A DNA stretch of 45,946 bases from Acidimicrobiales bacterium (GTDB lineage Bacteria; Actinomycetota; Acidimicrobiia; Acidimicrobiales; RAAP-2). Positions 32,808 to 40,481 of this stretch are shown here, in pieces. The notes below the pieces were generated by a model. It had not been told where the DNA came from. It searched no databases and was given only the letters and a program-made list of their open reading frames with translations. The translations under genes were made by a program, and so were the position numbers. Position 1 is the first letter of the stretch. Every line of letters begins with the position of its first letter. The stretch lies in NCBI GenBank assembly GCA_025449805.1, contig JANWIR010000035.1:1-45946 (forward strand), written 5' to 3'.

Positions 32808-34154
32808 ATGACCATTGATCGTTCGAATTTGACCAGCGTTGAACGAGAGCGCGCGTCAGTCTTTCACTCCTGGTCCGCCCAGGCGACGCTCAATCCACTC
32901 ATGGTCAAAGATGCCAACGGGGTGTACGTCACGAGCGAAGACGGCACCACGTTTCTCGACTTCTCGTCGCAACTGGTGAATACCAATATTGGTCATCAGC
33001 ACCCTCGCGTGGTGGCGGCGATTCGCGAGCAGGCCAGTCAGCTGGCCACTATCGCTCCCCAACACGGCTACCGTGCCCGCTACGAAGCGGCCGAACGTAT
33101 TGTCGACCTCTCCTTCGACGGCGCGGCCAAAGTCTTTTTCACCAACGGCGGTACCGAGGCCGTCGAGCACGCGGTGCGCATGGCTCGCTTACACACCGGT
33201 CGACCCAAGGTCCTCGCGACGTACCGCAGCTATCACGGCGCGACCGCGACCTCGATCAACTTGACCGGCGACCCGCGTCGGTGGGCCAACGATCAAGGGG
33301 CGGCCGGCGTCGTGCACTTCTTTGGCCCGTTCTTGTACCGTTCGACCTTCTACGCCACGAGCGAAGCCGAGGAGTGCGAGCGCGCGCTCGAACACCTCGA
33401 GAACACCATCCGTTTCGAGGGGCCCGCGACGATTGCGGCCATCATCCTGGAGACCATCCCCGGCACGGCGGGCATCATGGTGCCGCCACCGGGCTATCTG
33501 CGCGGCGTGCGCGAACTCTGTGACCGCTACGGCATCGTCTACATCGCCGACGAGGTCATGTGTGGCTTTGGCCGCACTGGTTCGTGGTTCGCGTACCAGG
33601 ACCACGACGTCACGCCCGACCTGGTGACCTTCGCCAAGGGCGTGAACTCGGGCTACATCCCACTCGGCGGCGTCGTACTGAATGAAACCGTCAGCGCCAC
33701 CTTCAACGATCGGGTCTACCCCGGGGGTCTGACCTACTCGGGACACCCCTTGGCCTGCGCGTCGGCCGTCGCCACCATCGACGCGATGCGCGACGAGGGC
33801 ATTGTTGAGAACGCGCGCCGCATTGGCGATGAGGTGCTGCGACCGGGTCTCGAGGAACTCGCGCGACGTCACCGCGTCATCGGTGAGGTCCGGGGGCTCG
33901 GCGTCTTCTTCGCGCTCGACTTAGTGAGCGACCGCGCCTCGCGTGAGCCCCTCGCGCCCTACGGCCAGAGTTCACCGGCCATGAACGCCGTGCTGGCGGC
34001 GTGTCGCGGCGAAGACCTTTTGATTTTCGCGAACTTCAATCGCCTCCACGTCGTACCACCGTGCACCGTCACCGAGGCCGAAGCGCGCGACGGTCTCGCG
34101 CGACTCGATCGCGCACTCGCGGTGGCCGATCAGTACTACGTGGGGGCTGCGTGA
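32808..34154 (+). CDS. Class III PLP-dependent aminotransferase (omega-amino acid/taurine:pyruvate type)
   Basis: The 448-residue protein has the class III aminotransferase signature: FFTNGGTEAVEHAVRMAR (PLP phosphate), YRSYHGATATS, VYIADEVMCGFGRTG with the PLP-binding Asp, and the Schiff-base lysine in TFAKGVNSGYIPLGG. The group contains beta-alanine, taurine, GABA and polyamine pyruvate transaminases. Start ATG 32808 follows GGAAGAGAGAG. Translation of the next gene is coupled (GTGA). A beta-amino acid transaminase would yield malonate or methylmalonate semialdehyde, the substrate of MmsA encoded nearby; this link is inference, since the genes are separated by the regulator and YdeI-like gene. 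Confidence 0.88.
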   Translation: MTIDRSNLTSVERERASVFHSWSAQATLNPLMVKDANGVYVTSEDGTTFLDFSSQLVNTNIGHQHPRVVAAIREQASQLATIAPQHGYRARYEAAERIVDLSFDGAAKVFFTNGGTEAVEHAVRMARLHTGRPKVLATYRSYHGATATSINLTGDPRRWANDQGAAGVVHFFGPFLYRSTFYATSEAEECERALEHLENTIRFEGPATIAAIILETIPGTAGIMVPPPGYLRGVRELCDRYGIVYIADEVMCGFGRTGSWFAYQDHDVTPDLVTFAKGVNSGYIPLGGVVLNETVSATFNDRVYPGGLTYSGHPLACASAVATIDAMRDEGIVENARRIGDEVLRPGLEELARRHRVIGEVRGLGVFFALDLVSDRASREPLAPYGQSSPAMNAVLAACRGEDLLIFANFNRLHVVPPCTVTEAEARDGLARLDRALAVADQYYVGAA

Positions 34155-34789
34155 GCGACGACTTGCGCGCCGACGTCGCCGGCGCGATGCGCGAGCTCGG
34201 TCACGAGTTCGTCGCCCGGGACCTCGACGCCGACGTCTTGGATCTCTTGCGTGAACACCTACACGCAATGCAGCAACTCCTCGAGCGCGCGCCACGTCGC
34301 GTTCGTGAACTGCCCGACTCGCTCGAGGGGTTCAAGATGGCCGTACCCGCCGAAGGGCGCCACGAACGTCGCCAGCTCTTCGCCGACTCCATCGTGTCGG
34401 GAGCTGCCAATCCCCTGGGGCTTGGCGCGTCACTGTGGCGCGAGGGGGACGTCGCCTACATGGAAGTGACACTCGGTAAGGCCTTCGAGGGTGCGCCGGG
34501 GCGCTCGCACGGCGGCGTCGTGGCCGCCCTCATTGACGAAACGATGGGCCTCGTGCTCGCGGTGCACGACCTGCTCGCCTTCACCGGTCAACTCGACATC
34601 ACCTACCTCGCGCCCACCCCCATCAACACCCCCCTCGTCGCCAGCGCGCGCCTCGAGCGCCGTGACGGACGAAAACTGCAGCTGGTAGCGAGCGTGCGCG
34701 CCGACGAGACCGAAGTGGCGAGCGCCTCCGCCCTCTTCGTCGCCGTCGAGCCGGAACGTTTTCTCGCGCACCTGCGTCAGGCGCGGTGA
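34151..34789 (+). CDS. PaaI-type hotdog acyl-CoA thioesterase
   Basis: The 212-residue protein has an acidic alpha-helical N-terminal part (about residues 1-70) and a C-terminal single hotdog domain. The GRSHGGVVAALIDETMGLVL motif, holding the nucleophile/base Asp or Glu of PaaI-like thioesterases, is present. A final strand carries VASASALFVAVEP. GTG 34151 overlaps the aminotransferase stop; the track start at 34001 is internal to that gene. Probably releases free acids from CoA esters. Coupled in turn to a COG4705 membrane protein. Confidence 0.82.
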   Translation: MSDDLRADVAGAMRELGHEFVARDLDADVLDLLREHLHAMQQLLERAPRRVRELPDSLEGFKMAVPAEGRHERRQLFADSIVSGAANPLGLGASLWREGDVAYMEVTLGKAFEGAPGRSHGGVVAALIDETMGLVLAVHDLLAFTGQLDITYLAPTPINTPLVASARLERRDGRKLQLVASVRADETEVASASALFVAVEPERFLAHLRQAR

Positions 34790-35574
34790 ACGCACGTCAC
34801 GCGACGCGCTACCTCGCGTGGCGTTTCGCCGCCCCCAAGGTCCCCGAGGTCACCGCGCAGTTCTGGTTTCTCAAGCTGCTCACCACCGGAATGGGTGAGG
34901 CGACGTCGGACTACTTCGTACATCGTTGTAACCCCATCGCGGCGGTTCTGGTCTCGGGCGTCATTTTTCTCGGCGCGCTCATCGCCCAGCTCGCCAGCTC
35001 GCGCTACGCCACGTATCCGTACTGGTTCGCGGTCGTCATGGTCAGCGTCTTTGGCACGATGTGCGCCGACGTGGTCCACGTCGGCTTCGGCGTCCCCTAC
35101 GCCGTATCGAGCGCCGTCTTCGCCGTCGCGCTCGTGGCGGTGTTCGTCACCTGGCAGCGGGTCGAGCACACGCTGTCCATTCACTCGATCACCTCGTCGC
35201 GACGCGAACTCTTCTACTGGAGCACCGTCACGGTGACCTTCGCGCTCGGCACCGCGGTCGGCGACGGTAGCGCCGCCACCCTCGGCCTGGGCTACCTCAA
35301 GTCGGGGCTCTTCTTCCTCGCCCTCTTTAGCGCCGTGGGGATCAAATTCGCCATTCGCCGACGCCAGCCCATCGCGAGTTTCTGGTGCGCCTACGTCTTG
35401 ACGCGCCCCCTCGGGGCGTCGTTCGCCGACTGGCTCGGACGACCGCCCGCGCTCGGGGGCAGAAACTGGGGGCCGGGCACGGTGGCGTTACTGTCCAGCG
35501 CCGTCATCGCGATAACCGTGGTGTTGGTCGCGCGTCACGAACGGAAAGAGAATTCGCGACCGTCATTAGGCTAG
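34786..35574 (+). CDS. COG4705 (DUF347-repeat) polytopic membrane protein
   Basis: The 262-residue protein has about seven TM helices. The opening motif KVPEVTAQFWFLKLLTTGMGE plus SDY is diagnostic of COG4705 membrane-anchored proteins, whose internal repeat recurs here as TVTVTFALGTAVGD and FWCAYVLTRPLGASFAD. Some members have been linked to metal or alkali resistance, but the function is not established. GTG 34786 overlaps the thioesterase stop by 4 nt. Confidence 0.85.
   Translation: MNARHATRYLAWRFAAPKVPEVTAQFWFLKLLTTGMGEATSDYFVHRCNPIAAVLVSGVIFLGALIAQLASSRYATYPYWFAVVMVSVFGTMCADVVHVGFGVPYAVSSAVFAVALVAVFVTWQRVEHTLSIHSITSSRRELFYWSTVTVTFALGTAVGDGSAATLGLGYLKSGLFFLALFSAVGIKFAIRRRQPIASFWCAYVLTRPLGASFADWLGRPPALGGRNWGPGTVALLSSAVIAITVVLVARHERKENSRPSLG
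35567..35572 (+). promoter_or_regulatory. -10 element of leaderless pirin gene
   Basis: TAGGCT overlaps the stop region of the COG4705 gene and ends 7 nt before ATG 35580. Confidence 0.55.
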
Positions 35575-35579
35575 AAGTC

Positions 35580-36536
35580 ATGCCCGCCATCACCGTCGAA
35601 AACCCACTCGAACTACCCAAAGTCGCCGCGCCCCACGACGGCGCCCGAGCGCGACGCGTGAAGTCGATCACTACCGCGCCGCGCGGACTCGAGGGCGAGG
35701 GCTTCCCGGTGCGTCGCGCCTTCGCCGGCATCGACCTCGCGGACCTCGACCCCTTCGTCCACATGGACCAAATGGGTGAGATTGACTACGGTCCGGGCGA
35801 GCCCAAGGGCACGCCGTGGCACCCGCACCGTGGTTTCGAAACGGTGACCTACATGATGGAAGGGACCTTCCTCCACCAAGACTCCATCGGTGGTGGTGGC
35901 GTTATCGAGAACGGCGCGACCCAGTGGATGACCGCGGGCGCGGGCATCTTGCACATCGAACGTCCGCCGGACGCCCTGATTGATTCGGGCGGTCTTTTCC
36001 ACGGCGTCCAACTCTGGGTCAACCTGCCGGCGAAGTTGAAGATGACGACGCCGCGCTACCAAGACATCGGCGCCCAGGCGGTGGCGTTAGTCACCAACGA
36101 CCACGGCGACGCGGTCGTGCGCATCATTGCGGGTGCGCTGGGCGAGTTCGCGGGGCCCGGTTCGACGCACACCCCCATCACGTTGGTGCACGCCACCATC
36201 ATGCCCGGCGCGAACTTGGTGCTGCCGTGGAACCCGGCGTACAACGCGCTCACCTACGTACTCCAAGGTGCGGGCACCGTAGGCCTCGACCGCGTCGCAC
36301 TGAACGAGGGTCAAATGGCCGTCAACGTCGACGGGGACTACGTGGTGCTGTCGGCCAACGACACCCAGGACTCGCGCACCCGCGCGTACGAGGTGCTCAT
36401 CTTGGGCGGCGAACCCATTCGTGAACCCGTAGCCGCTTACGGACCCTTCGTAATGAATACGAAGGACGAACTCCAAAAGGCGTTCGAGGACTACCAGGCC
36501 GGCCGACTCGGCCAGATCCCGGCCAACCACATCTAG
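35580..36536 (+). CDS. Pirin-family cupin protein
   Basis: The 318-residue bicupin has the pirin N-terminal metal motif GTPWHPHRGFETVTYMMEG, providing the His ligands, and a second metal His in AGAGILHIERPP. A C-terminal pirin domain with PWNPAYNALTYVLQG follows. Bacterial pirins are iron proteins, some with quercetinase-like dioxygenase activity or enzyme-binding roles. ATG 35580 is 7 nt after TAGGCT; the longer track ORF would read through the previous gene. The stop TAG directly abuts the stop of the convergent hotdog gene. Confidence 0.9.
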   Translation: MPAITVENPLELPKVAAPHDGARARRVKSITTAPRGLEGEGFPVRRAFAGIDLADLDPFVHMDQMGEIDYGPGEPKGTPWHPHRGFETVTYMMEGTFLHQDSIGGGGVIENGATQWMTAGAGILHIERPPDALIDSGGLFHGVQLWVNLPAKLKMTTPRYQDIGAQAVALVTNDHGDAVVRIIAGALGEFAGPGSTHTPITLVHATIMPGANLVLPWNPAYNALTYVLQGAGTVGLDRVALNEGQMAVNVDGDYVVLSANDTQDSRTRAYEVLILGGEPIREPVAAYGPFVMNTKDELQKAFEDYQAGRLGQIPANHI

Positions 36537-36971
36537 CTAGGCGCGGTGCAGTAAAAACGTGCCGGTCGCGCGCGAGACCAACCGCTCGTCGCCGGCAAAG
36601 ACGCTCGCCTCGGCGTAGGCAATCTGGCGCGTCAAGCGCACCACGTCACCGCGTAACAGGTACGCGCTCTCGCGCGTCGCGGGTCGCAATAGTTCCGTCG
36701 TGATTTCGATGGTGGCCTCGGTACGATCGGTTGCGTCGAGCGCGGCGTTGGTCGCGAAGTTCATCGCCGCGTCCAACAAGACTGCGTGGACGCCGGCTTG
36801 GACCACCCCGTGCGGGTTACAGGCGAGCGCGGCCGGGACAAAATCTCCCTCGACCCAACCCAGTTCCTCACCGTCGACGCCGTAACTGGTAAAGGTCGCG
36901 CCCAATTGGCCGAGTAGCGCCATCCCACCGTCGCCCAGCCAACGATCCATGTCCTTTTTGACACCGCCCAC
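36537..36971 (-). CDS. PaaI-type hotdog thioesterase
   Basis: This single hotdog domain of 144 residues has CNPHGVVQAGVHAVLLDAAMNFA, the HGG-variant active-site region of PaaI/4HBT proteins with an Asp at the helix N-terminus, and strands EATIEITTELLRPAT. The track ORF from 37439 is too long. GTG 36971 is chosen because a TAGGGT -10 ends 7 nt upstream; ATG 36950 is the alternative. Divergent from the thiolase gene, consistent with acyl-CoA metabolism. Confidence 0.78.
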   Translation of the reverse strand: MGGVKKDMDRWLGDGGMALLGQLGATFTSYGVDGEELGWVEGDFVPAALACNPHGVVQAGVHAVLLDAAMNFATNAALDATDRTEATIEITTELLRPATRESAYLLRGDVVRLTRQIAYAEASVFAGDERLVSRATGTFLLHRA

Positions 36972-36978
36972 CTTCGTG

Positions 36979-37007
36979 ACCCTAGCTCTTTCGCCCTCCT
37001 CTAGGCT
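36979..37007. promoter_or_regulatory. Interlocked divergent promoters of hotdog thioesterase and thiolase
   Basis: The minus-strand -10 TAGGGT (36979-36984) and plus-strand -10 TAGGCT (37002-37007) are separated by exactly 17 nt, the same geometry as ctaB/ctaA. The thiolase transcript would carry a leader of about 36 nt with ribosome binding site AAAGGA. Confidence 0.55.
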
Positions 37008-37049
37008 TCCCCGCGGTGGGGGCGTGGCGTCCCCGCGAAAGGACGACCC

Positions 37050-38228
37050 ATGATCAACGCGGTGATCGTAGACGCGGTGCGCACTCCGGGGGGAAAGCGC
37101 AACGGGAAACTCAAGAATTGGCACGCCGTGGACCTCGCCTCGGAGGCCCTGCGCGCGCTCGCCGCGCGTAACGATCTCGACCCGGCCGTCGTCGACGACG
37201 TCATCATGGGCTGCGTCAGTCAGGTCGGCGAACAGGCCTTTAACGTCGGTCGCTCCGCGGTGTTGGCCGCGGGTTGGCCCGAGTCGGTGCCGGCGACCAC
37301 CATCGACCGTCAGTGCGGTTCCAGTCAACAGGCGCTGCACTTCGCGGCCCAGGGCGTGATGTCGGGCGCCTACGACGTGGTCGTGGCGGCGGGCGTGGAA
37401 GTCATGACGCGCGTCACGATGGGTTCGTCGGTCGGCCAAGGATCGGGGTTCCCGTTCGGACCACGGGTCCAGGCGCGCTACGAGCCGGTGGGTGGACTCA
37501 AGAATCAGGGCATCGGCGCCGAAATGATCGCCGACCAGTGGGGCATCTCGCGCGAAGAGCTCGACGCCTTCTCAGTGGAGAGTCACCGACGGGCGGCGCG
37601 CGCTACCGCCGAGGGGCGCTTCGAACGCGAGATCATTCCGGTGTACGTGCGCGACGACGAGGGTAACCCCACCGACGAACTCATGACGAGCGACGAGGGC
37701 ATTCGCGCCGACTCGAGCGTCGCGGCACTGGCCAACTTGAAGCCCGCCTTCAAGGAGGGCGGCAAGGTAACCGCGGGCAACTCCTCGCAGATCACGGACG
37801 GTTCGTCGGCGGTCTTGATCATGAGCGAGGAGCGCGCTCGCGCGCTCGGCTACACGCCGCGCGCGCGCTTTCACGCCTTCGCGCTGGCGGGCGTCGACCC
37901 CGTCACCATGTTGACCGGCCCGATTCCGGCGACCACCAAGGTGCTCGAACGATCGGGCCTGACCCTCGACGAGATTGACTTGGTCGAGATCAACGAGGCC
38001 TTCGCCTCCGTGGTACTCGCCTGGCAGAAGGAACACCACGTCGACCTGGCGAAGGTGAACGTCAACGGTGGCGCTATCGCGCTCGGTCACCCCCTGGGTG
38101 CTTCAGGCACCAAGCTCTGCGCGACGCTCCTCAATGAGCTCGAGCGCACGTCGGGTCGCTACGGCCTACTCACCATGTGCGAAGGTGGCGGACTCGCCAA
38201 CGCGACGATTCTCGAACGACTGGGCTAG
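37050..38228 (+). CDS. Acetyl-CoA C-acyltransferase (thiolase)
   Basis: The 392-residue degradative/biosynthetic thiolase has nucleophilic Cys in DRQCGSSQQAL (about residue 90), His in GGAIALGHPLGASG and the second Cys in MCEGGGLANA, with AGNSSQITDGSSA preceding the C-terminal domain. It catalyses thiolytic cleavage of 3-ketoacyl-CoA or the reverse. Start ATG 37050 has AAAGGA 9 nt upstream. Closest by eye to FadA-type thiolases of fatty acid or steroid degradation in actinobacteria; substrate chain is unknown. Ends 3 nt from convergent crgA. Confidence 0.93.
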   Translation: MINAVIVDAVRTPGGKRNGKLKNWHAVDLASEALRALAARNDLDPAVVDDVIMGCVSQVGEQAFNVGRSAVLAAGWPESVPATTIDRQCGSSQQALHFAAQGVMSGAYDVVVAAGVEVMTRVTMGSSVGQGSGFPFGPRVQARYEPVGGLKNQGIGAEMIADQWGISREELDAFSVESHRRAARATAEGRFEREIIPVYVRDDEGNPTDELMTSDEGIRADSSVAALANLKPAFKEGGKVTAGNSSQITDGSSAVLIMSEERARALGYTPRARFHAFALAGVDPVTMLTGPIPATTKVLERSGLTLDEIDLVEINEAFASVVLAWQKEHHVDLAKVNVNGGAIALGHPLGASGTKLCATLLNELERTSGRYGLLTMCEGGGLANATILERLG

Positions 38229-38231
38229 GCG

Positions 38232-38507
38232 CTAGCGATAGCGCGTGGCGAGGTAGAAGCCGCTAAAGAGCGTCACCAAACCGAGTACCAGGTACCACGA
38301 CGAGGCCGACCCGGGCAACACCAGTAGGTAGTTCAACACGATCACCAAGATGCCAAAGGCCATCAGGTCGAGAATCAGCCAGCCGTACCAGTGGGGGCTG
38401 TGATCGTCACTGACGGGACGAGCCTGGGTGACGCGACCACGGGACTGGGCGTCGACGTAGCGTCCCACGCTCTTACGGTTGGACTTCTTCGCGGGTGATT
38501 TCGCCAT
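38232..38507 (-). CDS. crgA: CrgA-type cell division inhibitor/membrane protein
   Basis: The 91-residue protein has a basic N-terminal cytosolic tail (MAKSPAKKSNRKSVGRY) and two TM helices (about residues 45-65 and 72-88) around a PGSASSWY turn, ending FYLATRYR. That is the CrgA/WhiP family of actinobacterial divisome proteins that interact with FtsZ and penicillin-binding proteins. ATG 38507 lies 8 nt after a TAGCAT -10 located just past the pknB stop. Its position next to pknB/pbpA matches the conserved actinobacterial cluster. Confidence 0.88.
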   Translation of the reverse strand: MAKSPAKKSNRKSVGRYVDAQSRGRVTQARPVSDDHSPHWYGWLILDLMAFGILVIVLNYLLVLPGSASSWYLVLGLVTLFSGFYLATRYR

Positions 38508-38515
38508 GGCTCTAG

Positions 38516-38521
38516 ATGCTA
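38516..38521 (-). promoter_or_regulatory. -10 element of leaderless crgA
   Basis: TAGCAT on the minus strand ends 8 nt before ATG 38507, just after the pknB stop codon. Confidence 0.4.
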
Positions 38522-38526
38522 TTGCC

Positions 38527-40440
38527 TCAACCCGAGCCAACATTGCTGAAGCCCTGGCACACGGCGAGGTCAATGGTCGAGTTGTAGGGCACCGACGAGC
38601 CGCCCGGCGCGCTTTGGCTGACCACTTGACCGTTCTGGGCCGGCGTGCACAGCGTGGTATCGGCCGTGGTGAAGGCCGCCACTAACCCTTGCGCGGTCAG
38701 CGCCGAGTTGGCCGTTGACTGCGTGTCGCCAACGACGTTCGGCACGATGACCTGGCAGACCCCCGAGGAGGTAATGAGCTTGATCGCGGTACCCGCGGCG
38801 ACGGGTGTCCCGGCCACCGGGTCGGTCTTTACGACGTTGCCGGTCGGCACCGAGTTCGAGCACTGGCGCTGCACCGTCGGGGCTACCGCCAGGCCGGCCT
38901 GACCGAGCGTCGAGGCGGCTTGGTTACTGGTCATGAGCGCCACGTCGGGCACGGGGTACTTCGCCCCGGGCGCGAGCACGAAGAGAATAACGGTGTCGCC
39001 GGTCTTGCCCTTCGTGCCACCCGAGGGGCTCTGGGACAACACGGTGTCGGGCGTGGCGCCGGTCGGTGGCACGGTCGAGGTGGAGTTCACCTTGAAGGCC
39101 AAACCAAGTTTTTGCAACGTCGATTCGGCGTCGCCAATGGACATGCCCGTCGTGTCGGGGATCGTCACGGGGGTCGTCGTCTGACCGAGACTGACCTTCA
39201 ACTCAACGGCCTGACCCTTTTTCACGTTGGCGCCCGACAAGGGCGTCGTCGCGATCACCGTGCCACTGGGCTGATTGGAGGCGACCAGGCTGGTCCTACC
39301 GATTAAGAGCCCGTCGTTCACCAGGGTCTGGGTCGCGTTGCCGATCGTTTGACCAACGAGGTTCGGCATGGTCGTCACCGTGGGCTTGTTGTTCAAGAGC
39401 AGCCCCACCGCGGCGGCCGCCGCGATCAAGACGAGGGCGATCGCGATGGGCAGCACCGCGCCATTACGACGACGCCGACGGACGTCTTGGCGCGGACCGG
39501 TCATCACCGGAACGGCCTGCGTGCGATCGATGCCCGAGGTCACCGGCACCGCGCGTGTCGCGTCGGCACCGAAGAAGGCAACGTCGCGCAAGGTGGCGTG
39601 TACCGGTTGGCCCTCGGTGAAGCGCAGCAGGTCCGCACGAAATTCGTCCGAGGTCTGGTAGCGCTGACTCGGCGACTTCGCGAGCGCCTCCATGACGATC
39701 GCCTCGAGGTCGTGGGGGACGGCCGTCGAGAACTCCGAGAGTGGTGGCACGACGCCGTGGACGTGCTGACTCGAAACGTCGAGTGGGGTCGCGCCAACGA
39801 ACGGTGGTCGACCGACCAGCATTTCGTAGAGCACCACGCCCAGGGAGTAGACGTCGCTGCGTCCGTCGACCGCGGCGCCTTCGGCCTGTTCGGGGGAGAA
39901 GTACGCGGCGGTGCCCATGACCGATCCGGCCTCGGCGAGGTGGTCTTCGCTGGCGACCGCTTGGGCGATACCAAAGTCGGTGACCTTCACCTGACCGTCG
40001 CGGGTAATCAAGATGTTGCCCGGCTTCACGTCGCGGTGTACGACGCCACTGCGGTGCGCGTAACCCAGGGCCGCCGCAACCTGTGCGATGATCTGGGCGC
40101 TGCGCGAGGGCGTCACGGTCGTCGAGTCGCGCAGAACCTCCGCAAGCGACGTGCCCTCGATGAGTTCCATGACGATGAAGTAGGTGCCCTCATCCTCACC
40201 CCAGTCAAAGACCGGCACGATATTGGGGTGCGACAGGTTGGCCGCCGCCTGGGCCTCGCGGCGAAAGCGTTCCACGAACGCGGGGTCCGCGCTGAGCTCG
40301 GAATAGAGAATCTTGAGCGCGACGGCCCGGTTTAGGAGTTCGTCTTGAGCACGGTAGACCATCGCCATGCCACCACGCGCGATCAGGTGCGTGACCCGGT
40401 AGCGATTGGAGTAGAGGTGGGGGTCGTTCACGGGCTCCAT
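38527..40440 (-). CDS. pknB: PASTA-domain Ser/Thr protein kinase
   Basis: The 637-residue membrane kinase has a cytosolic kinase domain (about residues 13-275) with glycine loop IARGGMAMVYRA, VALK lysine, catalytic VVHRDVKPGNILI, DFG in VTDFGIA and activation-loop GTAAYFSPEQ. A juxtamembrane linker contains Thr-rich segments, followed by one TM helix (about 333-351) and four extracellular PASTA repeats (starting near MPNLVG, IPDTTG, VPDVAL and VPNVVG). PASTA repeats sense muropeptides or lipid II, and the kinase regulates wall growth and division. Four Cys occur in the last two repeats. ATG 40440 is 9 nt after TAGGCT. Neighbours are pbpA, pstP and FHA genes, its expected partners. Confidence 0.96.
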   Translation of the reverse strand: MEPVNDPHLYSNRYRVTHLIARGGMAMVYRAQDELLNRAVALKILYSELSADPAFVERFRREAQAAANLSHPNIVPVFDWGEDEGTYFIVMELIEGTSLAEVLRDSTTVTPSRSAQIIAQVAAALGYAHRSGVVHRDVKPGNILITRDGQVKVTDFGIAQAVASEDHLAEAGSVMGTAAYFSPEQAEGAAVDGRSDVYSLGVVLYEMLVGRPPFVGATPLDVSSQHVHGVVPPLSEFSTAVPHDLEAIVMEALAKSPSQRYQTSDEFRADLLRFTEGQPVHATLRDVAFFGADATRAVPVTSGIDRTQAVPVMTGPRQDVRRRRRNGAVLPIAIALVLIAAAAAVGLLLNNKPTVTTMPNLVGQTIGNATQTLVNDGLLIGRTSLVASNQPSGTVIATTPLSGANVKKGQAVELKVSLGQTTTPVTIPDTTGMSIGDAESTLQKLGLAFKVNSTSTVPPTGATPDTVLSQSPSGGTKGKTGDTVILFVLAPGAKYPVPDVALMTSNQAASTLGQAGLAVAPTVQRQCSNSVPTGNVVKTDPVAGTPVAAGTAIKLITSSGVCQVIVPNVVGDTQSTANSALTAQGLVAAFTTADTTLCTPAQNGQVVSQSAPGGSSVPYNSTIDLAVCQGFSNVGSG

Positions 40441-40449
40441 AGCGAGACC

Positions 40450-40455
40450 AGCCTA
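40450..40455 (-). promoter_or_regulatory. -10 element of pknB
   Basis: TAGGCT on the minus strand ends 9 nt before ATG 40440, within the 41-nt pbpA-pknB gap, so pknB has its own promoter. Confidence 0.45.
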
Positions 40456-40481
40456 CGCCCTTACTTCATTACGATTACTGG

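Noticed and set aside
39349-40335. Plus-strand 328-codon ORF antisense to pknB
   Set aside because: Long antisense frames are expected in high-GC DNA. Its composition (Arg/His/Gly-rich) and complete overlap with a motif-bearing kinase mark it as a shadow.
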